Assembly (NCBI GenBank): GCA_963783355.1
Contig: CAWANF010000001.1
Span: 1,054,001-1,118,000 of the forward strand
Source: CAWANF01 sp963783355
GTDB taxonomy: Bacteria; Bacteroidota; Rhodothermia; Balneolales; DATFMH01
Direction of reading: 5' to 3'
DNA: 64,000 nucleotides
In this document: piece after piece, positions 37,505 through 46,283 of the stretch
Position numbering within the stretch: the stretch's first letter is position 1
How the letters are laid out: each line of letters begins with the position of its first letter
Notes under the pieces: generated by a model
Told to the model about the DNA's origin: nothing
Database searches by the model: none
The model's input: only the letters and a program-made list of their open reading frames with translations
Position numbers and translations under genes: made by a program

Positions 37505-40330
37505 ATGAGATATCAGACAAATATTTCAAAATTTTTTTTCAAATCTTTCCTTCTTTATACCAGCATTTTTGGACTCATTTTTATGATTGGCTTGTTCCCG
37601 GGACCAGCCCAGGCACAGAATTCGTATCTGTCTGTACAAAACTTGCAGACGGAATACCTGCATAACCCGTTAGGAATCGATATGCCCCATCCCCGGTTTT
37701 CATGGGTAATAAAAAGCTTTAAACGAAATATCAATCAATCGGCTCTGCAGATCCAGGTGGCGACGAATGAAAGCAATCTGCGGTTAGGTAATGCGGATAT
37801 GTGGGATTCCGGAAAAATAAAATCCGGTAAATCGATTAATGTTCCTTATGCAGGGAAAAAGCTGGAAAGTGGACAAACCTACTATTGGAGAGTGGAAATA
37901 TGGGATCAAAATGGAGTGGCCAGTTCATGGAGCAAAATTAATTATTTTCATACCGGTTTGTATAACAAAAAGGACTGGCAGGGGGAATGGATTGGAGATG
38001 TCGATTCTACTGTATCTTCCCCTTTGTTGCGTAAACAATTTGATATCACAAAAAAGATAAAAAATGCTTACGTCTATGTGAGCGGACTCGGTTATTATGA
38101 GCTCTATTTAAACGGTAAAAAAGTGGGTGATCATGTTTTGGATCCCGGAACATCAGATTTCAATAAAAGAGCTCTATATGTGACCTACAATATCAAAAAG
38201 TATCTACAATCCGGGGAAAATGCTGTTGGTCTTTGGCTCGGGAATGCCTATTTCAAAACGAACCGGGAACGGCCATTCCGTTTTTACGGCCATCGTCCCC
38301 AGGTGATTATGCAGATGGAAATTGATTATACCGACGGGAGTACGGTTCATATTGTTACCAACCCCTCATGGAAAGTTTCTGCCGGGCCAATCAGGTCAAA
38401 TAGTGTCTATGATGGGGAAGTTTATGATGCTCGAAGGGAAAAAAACGGATGGGATAAGCCTGGATATAATGATGGAAGCTGGCATGATGCCATAAAAGCT
38501 ACACCACCGTCGGGCCGCGTGTTGTCAGCACAATTAATGTCGCCAATCAAAGTTGAAAAGACTCTTTTTGCAAAGAAAATGTGGGAGCCGGTGAATAATG
38601 TTTATGTCTATGATTTTGGCCAGAACTTTTCTGGATGGCCAGTCCTTCACGCTGATGGAGGGTACGGGAATAAAGTGGTTATGAAGATGGCCGAAGTTAC
38701 CCGTAAAGATATGCTCGGGATGCAGGGTAAAAATACGATGGGAGTTGTTGATACTATTGACGCCATTGAAAATCGAAATGCCAAAGCCCGTGATATCTAT
38801 TTCCTTGCCGGCAAACCCGGAATAGAAACCTATTCACCAAGATTTACGTACCAGGGTTTCCGCTATGTGCAGCTGGAGGGATATCAGGGCAAGCCCAACA
38901 TTAATACGGTTACCGCCGATTTTGTCCATTCTGATGTTAAACAAATTGGTGAATTCCATTGTTCAAATCCGCTTTTTAACCAGATCCATCAGAATATATT
39001 ATGGGGACAAAAAAGCAACTTAATGAGCATGCCCACCGATTGTGATCAGCGGAATGAACGAATGGGCTGGATGGCTGATGCCGATCTTTCTGCGGAAGAA
39101 GCTATGCATAATTTTGATATGGCTGCTTTTTATACCAATTGGATTCGGGAGATACAGGATGAACAACATCCGGATGGAAGTGTTCCTGATATCGTTCCGG
39201 ATCATAAATGGGTAAAAGGAACCTACCGGGGAACACCGGCGTGGCAGGTAGCTTATCCTTTACTCGTTTGGTATGTACACAAGTATTATGGTGATAATAG
39301 AATCATAGAGGAACATTACCAGAGCCTTGTTAAATGGATGAATTACATGAAATCCATCTCTCACAATGATATCATCAGCAGGGGACGCGGTGATTGGGTT
39401 CCACCCAAAAGAGGAGGGACGCCAATCGACGGTTCTATCGCGCTCACCTCCACCGGTTATTACTATAAAAGTGCTGTGATGATGTCGGAAATGGCTGAAT
39501 TATTGGGCAATTCCCAGGATCAGCAGAAATATTCAACCCTTGCCGAAAAAATAAAAACGGCATTCAATCAACGTTTCTGGAATGCTTCCAAAGGTTATTA
39601 CGGTAATGGTTCTCAAACAAACAATGCTTTTGCTTTATACGCTGGAGTGGTTCCCAAAGCTCAGCAGAAACAAGTGGTTGAACAATTGGTAAAAAATATT
39701 ACGCTTAAACATAATAACCACCTATGGACGGGTATTTTGGGTACCAAAGCTTTGATAGAGGCATTGTCTAAATACGGCGAGGAAGAACTTTTATATAATA
39801 TTACTAACCAGGTGACCTATCCAGGATGGGGTTATATGATTGCTCAGGGTGCCACAACGTTGTGGGAAAGATGGGGCGGGTATCGTTACTTCGATGCCAG
39901 TATGAATTCATTAAATCATATCATGTTCGGAAGTATTGATGAGTTTTTCTACAAAGATCTGGCCGGTATTCGCTTTAATGAAGCAGGATATAAGAGTATC
40001 CTCATTCAGCCTCATATTCTTGGTGACTTACATTATGCGAAAGGTTCAATCAAAACACTGAGAGGCAAGATATCATCTGATTGGAAAAAAGAAGGAAATG
40101 AAATCAATCTTAAAGTTTCGATCCCGGCGAATAGTAAGGCTACTATTGACATTCCCAAATCAGATTTAACGGGACCTTACGCGGTCAGTGAGAATGGAAT
40201 TACTATTTGGAAGGATGGATTATTCCAAAATAATGACAGAGGTATAAAAAACGCCAAAGATAACGGCAGTTATATCCGTGTAGAAGTTGGGTCAGGTGAT
40301 TATTCCTTCACATTGACCGGGAAGGAATAA
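37505..40330 (+). CDS. secreted GH78 alpha-L-rhamnosidase
   Basis: A 941-residue exported glycosidase that releases terminal L-rhamnose. A signal region ends near PAQAQN. The N-terminal fibronectin-like and beta-sandwich domains include YLHNPLGIDMPHPRFSW, a GH78 start, and VSGLGYYELYLNGKKVGDHV. The (alpha/alpha)6 catalytic barrel has MPTDCDQRNERMGWMADADL, the family motif with the likely general acid Glu in NERMGW. The C-terminal beta-domain ends DYSFTLTGKE. The last 100 bp and the sequence after the stop are repeated 350 bp downstream, suggesting a lost second copy. Confidence 0.94.
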   Translation: MRYQTNISKFFFKSFLLYTSIFGLIFMIGLFPGPAQAQNSYLSVQNLQTEYLHNPLGIDMPHPRFSWVIKSFKRNINQSALQIQVATNESNLRLGNADMWDSGKIKSGKSINVPYAGKKLESGQTYYWRVEIWDQNGVASSWSKINYFHTGLYNKKDWQGEWIGDVDSTVSSPLLRKQFDITKKIKNAYVYVSGLGYYELYLNGKKVGDHVLDPGTSDFNKRALYVTYNIKKYLQSGENAVGLWLGNAYFKTNRERPFRFYGHRPQVIMQMEIDYTDGSTVHIVTNPSWKVSAGPIRSNSVYDGEVYDARREKNGWDKPGYNDGSWHDAIKATPPSGRVLSAQLMSPIKVEKTLFAKKMWEPVNNVYVYDFGQNFSGWPVLHADGGYGNKVVMKMAEVTRKDMLGMQGKNTMGVVDTIDAIENRNAKARDIYFLAGKPGIETYSPRFTYQGFRYVQLEGYQGKPNINTVTADFVHSDVKQIGEFHCSNPLFNQIHQNILWGQKSNLMSMPTDCDQRNERMGWMADADLSAEEAMHNFDMAAFYTNWIREIQDEQHPDGSVPDIVPDHKWVKGTYRGTPAWQVAYPLLVWYVHKYYGDNRIIEEHYQSLVKWMNYMKSISHNDIISRGRGDWVPPKRGGTPIDGSIALTSTGYYYKSAVMMSEMAELLGNSQDQQKYSTLAEKIKTAFNQRFWNASKGYYGNGSQTNNAFALYAGVVPKAQQKQVVEQLVKNITLKHNNHLWTGILGTKALIEALSKYGEEELLYNITNQVTYPGWGYMIAQGATTLWERWGGYRYFDASMNSLNHIMFGSIDEFFYKDLAGIRFNEAGYKSILIQPHILGDLHYAKGSIKTLRGKISSDWKKEGNEINLKVSIPANSKATIDIPKSDLTGPYAVSENGITIWKDGLFQNNDRGIKNAKDNGSYIRVEVGSGDYSFTLTGKE

Positions 40331-40381
40331 TCATCATCTCATCAACAAAAAATCTTGTTATTTCATGGCTGAGGCTGAAAG
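40232..40381. repeat. direct repeat of a gene junction, copy 1
   Basis: About 150 bp covering the last codons of the rhamnosidase (NDRGIKNAKDNGSYIRVEVG and on), its stop, and a piece reading TTATTTCATGGCTGAGGCTG, which is the reverse of the TPR gene C-terminus. Copy 2 is at 40586-40734. Confidence 0.85.
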
Positions 40382-40391
40382 TAGCCATTCA

Positions 40392-40443
40392 CCTCGTACC
40401 CAACGTCCCGTTGGGTACGTACATAGTGAAGCTCCGCTTCGAA
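40392..40443. repeat. partial copy of the palindromic repeat
   Basis: ACCCAACGTCCCGTTGGGT and GAAGCTCCGCTTC match the left part of the element at 26829-26945, with compensating changes (GTTCCC to GTACCC on both arms), so the palindrome is kept. Confidence 0.75.
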
Positions 40444-40555
40444 TAAGAAAAACCTATGGCACTAGACTATTTAAAACAAAGACAGTCCAAAATATGGCTC
40501 AATAAATTAAACAAAGCTGAAAAGTTTAAGCGAAACAGAGTTTCCAGGGGTATGC

Positions 40556-40581
40556 ATTCCCAACGAGACGTTGGGAACGAG
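40556..40581. repeat. partial copy of the palindromic repeat
   Basis: TTCCCAACGAGACGTTGGGAA is the core palindrome of the same repeat family. It lies between the two copies of the duplicated junction. The rest of 40441-40556 has no ORF or recognised feature. Confidence 0.7.
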
Positions 40582-40585
40582 AGAA

Positions 40586-40734
40586 AATGACGGCAGGGGA
40601 ATAAAAAACGTCAAAGACAAAGGCAGTTATATCCGGGCAGTTGTTGGGTCAGGTGATTATTCTTTTAAACTGGCGGGGAAAGAATAATCACCTGCTCAAC
40701 GGGATAAAAGTTATTTCATGGCTGAGGCTGAAAG
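40586..40734. repeat. direct repeat of a gene junction, copy 2 (GH78 3' end plus TPR 3' end)
   Basis: Reads GRGIKNVKDKGSYIRAVVGS, DYSFKLAGKE and a stop, a diverged copy of the rhamnosidase C-terminus, then runs into the real 3' end of the TPR gene (stop at 40711). It shows that a second rhamnosidase end once lay here. Confidence 0.8.
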
Positions 40735-41406
40735 ATATCCGTTCATTTTTTCCGCTTCGGTCATGTATTGCGTTTCAGGATATTTATCAATCACTTCGCC
40801 AACAAGCTTTTGGGCATCTGCTAATTGTCCTGCTTTCATATATGAGCGTGCAGCTGAAAGAAGGTTATAGGGCGTTGTGGAATTATTCTTATCCCAATTT
40901 GCAGCTTTTATATAGGCCTGGGCTGATTTTTGATATTCACCAAGGTTACTTAAAATAACCCCTTTTAAAGAAATGGGGCCTACCCCAAGTATCCCTTCAG
41001 GAATTTTATAATTCTCGATGTAAGATAAGGCTTTTGTATTGTCACCCAGGTTTAATTCACAAATGGCCGCATAATATTGGGCAAGGTTGCCTGCCGTTGT
41101 TCCTGAATATTTATTGGCAATTTGAGAAAATCCCAGGGTGATGGCCTGTTGATCACCATCAAGAGCTTTTTTGAAGTCGGACTGACGAAAATAATTCTGT
41201 GCGTCAACCATCAAAACTTCTGCCTTGTGATTCTGTGACTGATTGTAATAGTATAAACCAATAACCGAGCCTATTACCAAAAGGATTGCAACTCCAATTC
41301 CTATGGCTATTTTATAGTGGTAGGTAATATAAGCCACAAAACGGGCGTATATTGTGACGAGGGTATCCTCGTTAAGTTCTTCTTTTGGTATGTGCTTATT
41401 AGACAT
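40711..41406 (-). CDS. membrane-anchored TPR protein (YfgM/DUF2659-like)
   Basis: A 231-residue protein with a cytoplasmic N-terminus (about 1-32), one membrane helix (IAIGIGVAILLVIGSVIGLY, about 33-53) and an outer part with TPR-like helical repeats: AEVLMVDAQNYFRQSDFKKA, AGNLAQYYAAICELNLGDNT, GVILSNLGEYQKSAQAYIKA and LLSAARSYMKAGQLADAQKL. The layout matches YfgM, which helps periplasmic chaperones at the Sec translocon, but that role is inference. The final codons (YLSASAMK) fall in the duplicated junction. The LolD-like gene lies upstream on the same strand. Confidence 0.75.
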   Translation of the reverse strand: MSNKHIPKEELNEDTLVTIYARFVAYITYHYKIAIGIGVAILLVIGSVIGLYYYNQSQNHKAEVLMVDAQNYFRQSDFKKALDGDQQAITLGFSQIANKYSGTTAGNLAQYYAAICELNLGDNTKALSYIENYKIPEGILGVGPISLKGVILSNLGEYQKSAQAYIKAANWDKNNSTTPYNLLSAARSYMKAGQLADAQKLVGEVIDKYPETQYMTEAEKMNGYLSASAMK

Positions 41407-41477
41407 TGCTTATTCTGTAATTAAGATCAATTGTTAGCGCCTAAAATTATGATTGTTTTTAATGCAGAGCAAAAAAA

Positions 41478-42171
41478 TTATGAGATTCTGTTTAAAGTGC
41501 CTTTTTTGAGCTCATAAGTGGTATTTGAACGTTCTGCGATGGTGCGATCGTGCGTGACTAACACAATGGACAAGTTCTCCTGCTTGTTTAAGTTCAATAA
41601 AATATCCAGCATCAACTCGGTATTTAGTTCATCCAGGTTCCCCGTGGGTTCATCAGCCAGTATTATTTGTGGATCATTCATCAATGCCCGTGCTACCGCA
41701 ACCCGTTGCTGTTCCCCGCCTGACAATTCCGATGGCCGGTGATGTATGCGTTCGGCCAGGCCAAAACGCTCAAGAAGCTCGGTGGCTTTTTTCTGAATGT
41801 CGCCGGACTGTCCATTATTGATTAATGCCGGCATGAAGACATTTTCCAGGGCCGTAAATTCGGGCAGAAGATGGTGAAACTGGAATACAAAACCCAGGTT
41901 TCTGTTACGGAACTCTGCAAGCTGATTTTCATTCATCTTGTTAAGTTCCTTTTCTTTAAAGAATACTTTCCCGGACGAGGGTTTGTCTAAGCCCCCAAGT
42001 ATGTGCAGCAAAGTACTTTTGCCACAACCACTTGGACCCACGATTGAAATAATGTTTCCGGATTCAATACGAGAGCGTAGCACCACTCAGTACATTCAGG
42101 GGCTCTTTGCCTGCTTTTGCAGGATAATCTTTGAATATATTTTCCGCTTTTAGTAAAACTTCATTACTCAT
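41478..42171 (-). CDS. lolD: LolD-type ABC transporter ATPase, with one-base frameshift
   Basis: ATPase subunit for moving lipoproteins out of the inner membrane. The N-terminal piece from ATG 42171 reads MSNEVLLKAENIFKDYPAKA and on to VLSGATLSY, then a stop. One extra base at about 42070 (C on the plus strand) causes this; without it the protein continues LSIESGNIISIVGPSGCGKS with no loss. The remaining domain is complete: Walker A GPSGCGKST, Q-loop FVFQFHHLLPEFTALENV, signature LSGGEQQRVAVARAL, Walker B IILADEPTGNLD and the H-loop VTHD. The likely permease is at 29488. A single inserted base in an otherwise perfect gene suggests a sequence error. Confidence 0.88.
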
Positions 42172-42179
42172 CACGGAAT

Positions 42180-42995
42180 TCATTGATTGTTATTATTGAA
42201 TTGAGGAAATATCACCGGTTCAATGAAGGTACAAACTCCACTTTCCTTGTCAATTTCGGCATGAACACCACAAATCCGGTTATCACCGTTGGCTATTTTG
42301 TAGCGATGCGGTGTACTGAGAAGAAAACGTTTTACAGCCGTGTCTTTATCCATCCCGAGAACCGAATTAAAAGAACCTGTCATGCCGGCATCTGTTATAT
42401 AACCCAGGCCTTTCGGGAAAATACGTGCATCATTCGTCGGTACATGCGTATGGGTTCCGACCATCATGGAAGCACGCCCGTCGAGATACCATGCCATCGC
42501 CCACTTTTCGGCAGTCGCCTCCGCATGGAAATCAACAAAGATGATGCTGGTTTCTTCTTTCATTTTATCAATGACATAATCGGCTGTACGAAAAGGATCA
42601 TCAATAGCCTGCATGAAAGTACGACCCTGTATATTAAGAACACCGATTTTTTCAGTATGTCCCGGAATATCATAGATGCCGTATCCAAAACCATGTGCCC
42701 CCTTTGGATAATTCATTGGACGCAAAAGATTTGAATCCGTCTTCATATAGGGATAAATTTTCCATTTATCAAAACTGTGGTTACCACCAGTAATTACATG
42801 GGTACCAAGACGATAGAAATGTGATACTATTTCTTCATTCAGCCCTTTTCCCTCGTGGGCGTTCTCACCATTAACAATGACAAATTCAGCTTTATACTTG
42901 GAAATAAAAGAGGGGAGCATAGTATCAAGGAGTGCAATACCAGGGGACCCAACAACATCAGCAATAAAAAGAATACTTAAAGAATTTGAAGACAT
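42180..42995 (-). CDS. ymdB: YmdB-type metallophosphoesterase (2',3'-cyclic nucleotide phosphodiesterase family)
   Basis: A 271-residue two-metal phosphoesterase of the TIGR00282 family. Metal-site segments: ILFIADVVGSPG, IVNGENAHEGKG, VITGGNHSFDK, IFVDFHAEATAEK and MVGTHTHVPTND, all as in the family. I chose ATG 42995 (MSSNSLSILFIADVV) over the upstream codon at 43049, which lies in the 6S RNA terminator. In Firmicutes this gene is next to rny. Here it follows zapA and the 6S RNA candidate. Confidence 0.9.
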   Translation of the reverse strand: MSSNSLSILFIADVVGSPGIALLDTMLPSFISKYKAEFVIVNGENAHEGKGLNEEIVSHFYRLGTHVITGGNHSFDKWKIYPYMKTDSNLLRPMNYPKGAHGFGYGIYDIPGHTEKIGVLNIQGRTFMQAIDDPFRTADYVIDKMKEETSIIFVDFHAEATAEKWAMAWYLDGRASMMVGTHTHVPTNDARIFPKGLGYITDAGMTGSFNSVLGMDKDTAVKRFLLSTPHRYKIANGDNRICGVHAEIDKESGVCTFIEPVIFPQFNNNNQ

Positions 42996-43034
42996 ACAAG
43001 GATATTTATTGAAAATCCAAATGTTAAATATAAT

Positions 43035-43058
43035 AAAAAAGGGCACCATTTAGTGCCC
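43035..43058 (-). terminator. rho-independent terminator after 6S RNA
   Basis: GGGCACTAAATGGTGCCC followed by six T on the minus strand, about 11 nt after the closing stem of the 6S candidate and 40 nt before the ymdB start. Confidence 0.85.
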
Positions 43059-43068
43059 GTTAAAAAAA

Positions 43069-43249
43069 TCGCTTAAGAGGCAAGGATGTGCAATAAACCT
43101 TGCAACCACAGTGGGTGTCCGCTTAACCAGGTCTAACTTCCACTATTTCCGATAAATCGGAACATGAGGCCTGTTATTGCTGACTAAAGTCAAACTCCCT
43201 ATATCATAATTATCGTTATTGACATTTCCTGTAATTGCCTCAAAAGCGA
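43069..43249 (-). ncRNA. ssrS: 6S RNA (SsrS) candidate
   Basis: About 181 nt between zapA and ymdB on the same strand. The ends pair as UCGCUU-UU-GAGGCAA with UUGCCUC-UU-AAGCGA, a 13-bp closing stem with a symmetric internal loop. Further in, GGAAAUGUCAAUAA pairs with UUAUUGCACAUCC. The middle has a large open region and a terminal arm containing UUCCGAU-UU-AUCGGAA. This long hairpin with central bubble, size near 180 nt and location next to zapA fit 6S RNA, which binds RNA polymerase holoenzyme as a promoter mimic. A terminator follows. Assigned by structure and place, not by a model search. Confidence 0.72.
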
Positions 43250-43269
43250 CTAAAGGAAATATCGTAATT

Positions 43270-43560
43270 TTACACCTTAATTTCAGATAAAAGTTTACTC
43301 ATTTTATTATTTACGTAATCAAAAATGTCGTCCGATAAATTCTGTCCGGCATTTTTCCTGCGTTCCAGGTACAGCTCTTCAGCTAAACTCAGACAAGTCA
43401 ATATCATAACAGTAGTCTCTGATTGATTGGATAACTCACTTTTGAATGTTCGTAAACGATTATCGACGTATGCGGCAATTTGCTTCATGTTTTCCTCTTC
43501 CTCATCTTCGACTTTCAGAGGATACTGCCGGCCAAAAATGGTAACTTTAATGGATTTCAT
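43270..43560 (-). CDS. zapA: cell division protein ZapA
   Basis: A 96-residue Z-ring associated protein. The N-terminal domain IKVTIFGRQYPLKVEDEEEE followed by MKQIAAYVDNRLRTFKSEL and MILTCLSLAEELYLER is typical, and the C-terminus is a helix for coiled-coil tetramer formation. It overlaps the upstream ZapB-like gene by 4 bp and is followed by the 6S RNA, a gene order known in many bacteria. Confidence 0.9.
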   Translation of the reverse strand: MKSIKVTIFGRQYPLKVEDEEEENMKQIAAYVDNRLRTFKSELSNQSETTVMILTCLSLAEELYLERRKNAGQNLSDDIFDYVNNKMSKLLSEIKV

Positions 43561-43817
43561 AGCGTTGACTCGTCGAGATACTGATCGATTTTTTCAATGA
43601 GGCCGATAATTTGCTGACGTATGGCAATCCGTTCCGTTTCTGAAAATTGATCATCCGGAATAGAATTTCCCCGTTTTAAATGGTCTATTTCACCACGAAG
43701 ACGTTCGTTTTCTTTCGCCAAAATATCGTTTTTTTGACGTAGTTTTCGAAACTCACGCTGTATTTGCTCCAGGCGTGTTTCAAAAGTTTCATTATATGGT
43801 TGCTCCTTGACGTTCAA
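43557..43817 (-). CDS. small coiled-coil protein, ZapB-like
   Basis: An 86-residue protein that is mainly one coiled coil (FETRLEQIQREFRKLRQKND then ILAKENERLRGEIDHLKRG, about 11-50), followed by a short helical tail with TERIAIRQQIIGLIEKIDQY. Overlap with zapA by ATGA suggests they act together in Z-ring assembly; the protein looks like ZapB or similar division coiled coils, though such short sequences give little specific signal. Confidence 0.7.
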   Translation of the reverse strand: MNVKEQPYNETFETRLEQIQREFRKLRQKNDILAKENERLRGEIDHLKRGNSIPDDQFSETERIAIRQQIIGLIEKIDQYLDESTL

Positions 43818-43838
43818 TTATAAGAAGCGGGTTTAAAT

Positions 43839-46250
43839 TTATGTACGAAGTTTCGCAGAGAAGTTTTTCTGCATCTTGTTAAGAACCTTTTTAATTATAG
43901 GTTCTACATCACTGATAGTCAAGGTCTTAGTTTTATCTAAAAAAGATAATCTGTAAGCGATACTTTTCTTATCATCTCCAATTGATTTGCCCTCATAAAC
44001 ATCGAAGATATCAACAGAGGTAAGAAGTTTACCGGCCGATTTACGAATATTCTCTTCCAAATCTCCTGCCGAAACACTTTTATCTACGACTAATGCGATA
44101 TCATATTCAAATGAAGGAAACTTTGGAATCTCAGTAAACGTCTTCTCAGCTTTGCTCACGAGTACTTTTTCAAGCTCGGTCAATGAAAATTCAGCAATGA
44201 ATGTCGGTGTCTCAATATCAAAAATCTTTAATGTTTTTTTATCGACACGACGGATGGAACCGAGAACGGTATTATTGAGTTTGCAAACAAGTTTGTCAGG
44301 GCTTTCTGTTTTATAGCTTAAGGAATCAGAAATACCCATATAGGTGAAGAACCCGTCAACAGCACCTTTTAAATCAAAGAAAGTAAAATTATCTGATGTC
44401 TCGGACCAATGCTCTTCATGTTTAATGCCCGCTATTCCCATCAATAAGTGCATTTCTTCTTTTATACCTTCATAATAAGTTCCGGACTCTGATTTCTGAA
44501 AAATATGGCCGGTCTCAAAGAAACGTACGGAGTGTATTGAACGATTAAAGTTGTATGATACGGCCTTTAGGAACCCATACGATAGGGACGGACGCATGAT
44601 TGCCTGATCTTTAGAAATGGGATTTAAAGTTGGAATAATAATGTCTTCGGTGATCCCAATCTGAGAGGGACCGTATTCCGGCAATAATGAATTTGTATAT
44701 ATCTCTTTATAACCCAGTGATTTCACCGAATCCAGCACTTTATTCATTAAACTTTCATGAAAGGGCAACGGGGCCGGGGTAATATGTTTAACATATTCGG
44801 GAACAGGGATCTTGTTGTAATCAAAGATGCGTGCGACTTCTTCAACCAGGTCTATTTCCCGTTCGATATCCGGCCGGAAAGTTGGAACCTGGCATTTTAA
44901 AACTCCCTGGTTATTTTCTAAAACTGTAATTTCAAGACCGTTGAGAATTTTCTCAACTTTGGCAGCTTCCAGCTGGGTTCCCAATACATTATTGGCGAAG
45001 TCTACACGCAAGCTTAATGTAATGGGTTCGGTAGTTACCGGATGAACATCAGTGGTACCGTCAGCGATATGGCCACCTGATAATTCTTTAATTATACGGG
45101 CACAACGTTCTGCTGCCGTTAATGTTATATTTGGGTCGATTCCCCGCTCAAAACGGTAAGAAGCATCCGTTTGGAGTCCTAAAAGGCGAGATGTTCTTCG
45201 AATACCTGTTGGCTCAAAATAGGCGCTTTCAAGCAGAACCGTTTTTGTTTTATCATTAATCTCTGAATTTAGTCCGCCCATAATGCCGGCAAGAGCAACG
45301 GGTTTTTCACCGTCACAAATGAAAAGAGAGCGTTCAGGAACACTTCGTTCTACATCATCAAGGGTCGTGAATTTTACTTTTTCCTTGTACGATTGAACAA
45401 TAATTTTTTTACCGGCAACTAAATCGTAATCAAAGGCATGCAATGGCTGCCCTAATTCATGTAAAACGTAATTAGTTGCATCCACTACGTTGTTGACAGG
45501 ACGTAATCCAATGGCCAGAAGTTTATTTTTTAGCCATTGCGGTGATTCCGAAATGGTTACATTTTCAATAATTTTAGCAACATATCGATGACATTTATCC
45601 GGATCTTTTATTTCAATTTTGATTTTGTCATCAAGAGTTTTCTTAGTTCCTGTTTCAAAAGAAGGATAGGTCAGTTTCTTTCCTAAAATGGCTGCGAGAT
45701 CGCGGGCTACGCCTATATGACAACTGGCATCAGGACGATTAGGGGTTAGGCCGATTTCAAATACGTAATCTTCATAAATATCAATGACCTTCGAAAATGA
45801 AACTCCGGCTTCGAGTGAATCATCCAAAACCATGATTCCTTCGTGATTCTCACTGAGGCCGAGCTCGTCTTCGGCACAAATCATGCCTTCTGAAACCTGT
45901 CCGCGGATTTTGGCTTTACGAAGGACTAAACTTTCTCCATTGTCCAAAACGATTGGCAATTCGGTGCCGACCGTTGCAACCGGAACGGTTTGTCCGGCCG
46001 CTACATTGGGGGCTCCGCATACGATTTGAACCTGACGTCCGCCAAGATCGACAGAGCAAACACTTAAGCGATCGGCATTCGGATGTTTTTCGCAAGTTAA
46101 TACCTTACCTACAATGACACCGTCGAGTGTACTTCCAATATGTTCAACGTCTTCGACTTCGAGGCCTGCAAGGGTCAGTTTATCGGCTGTTTCATCCGCT
46201 GTGAGATCTAATGCAAGATATTCTTTCAGCCAGTTGTATGAGATTTTCAT
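43839..46250 (-). CDS. pheT: phenylalanyl-tRNA synthetase beta subunit
   Basis: An 803-residue beta chain of the bacterial PheRS heterotetramer. Domains in order: B1 start MKISYNWLKEYLAL, the tRNA-binding OB fold B2 (VGKVLTCEKHPNADRLSVCS), B3/B4 editing domain, B5 (about 400-475), the catalytic-like B6/B7 with DLVEEVARIFDYNKIP, and the C-terminal FDX-ACB anticodon domain (FTEIPKFPSFEYDIALVVD). Length is normal. It follows pheS by 33 bp. Confidence 0.97.
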   Translation of the reverse strand: MKISYNWLKEYLALDLTADETADKLTLAGLEVEDVEHIGSTLDGVIVGKVLTCEKHPNADRLSVCSVDLGGRQVQIVCGAPNVAAGQTVPVATVGTELPIVLDNGESLVLRKAKIRGQVSEGMICAEDELGLSENHEGIMVLDDSLEAGVSFSKVIDIYEDYVFEIGLTPNRPDASCHIGVARDLAAILGKKLTYPSFETGTKKTLDDKIKIEIKDPDKCHRYVAKIIENVTISESPQWLKNKLLAIGLRPVNNVVDATNYVLHELGQPLHAFDYDLVAGKKIIVQSYKEKVKFTTLDDVERSVPERSLFICDGEKPVALAGIMGGLNSEINDKTKTVLLESAYFEPTGIRRTSRLLGLQTDASYRFERGIDPNITLTAAERCARIIKELSGGHIADGTTDVHPVTTEPITLSLRVDFANNVLGTQLEAAKVEKILNGLEITVLENNQGVLKCQVPTFRPDIEREIDLVEEVARIFDYNKIPVPEYVKHITPAPLPFHESLMNKVLDSVKSLGYKEIYTNSLLPEYGPSQIGITEDIIIPTLNPISKDQAIMRPSLSYGFLKAVSYNFNRSIHSVRFFETGHIFQKSESGTYYEGIKEEMHLLMGIAGIKHEEHWSETSDNFTFFDLKGAVDGFFTYMGISDSLSYKTESPDKLVCKLNNTVLGSIRRVDKKTLKIFDIETPTFIAEFSLTELEKVLVSKAEKTFTEIPKFPSFEYDIALVVDKSVSAGDLEENIRKSAGKLLTSVDIFDVYEGKSIGDDKKSIAYRLSFLDKTKTLTISDVEPIIKKVLNKMQKNFSAKLRT

Positions 46251-46283
46251 CGTTTAATAACTATTTATAAATAATTTCAGGCG

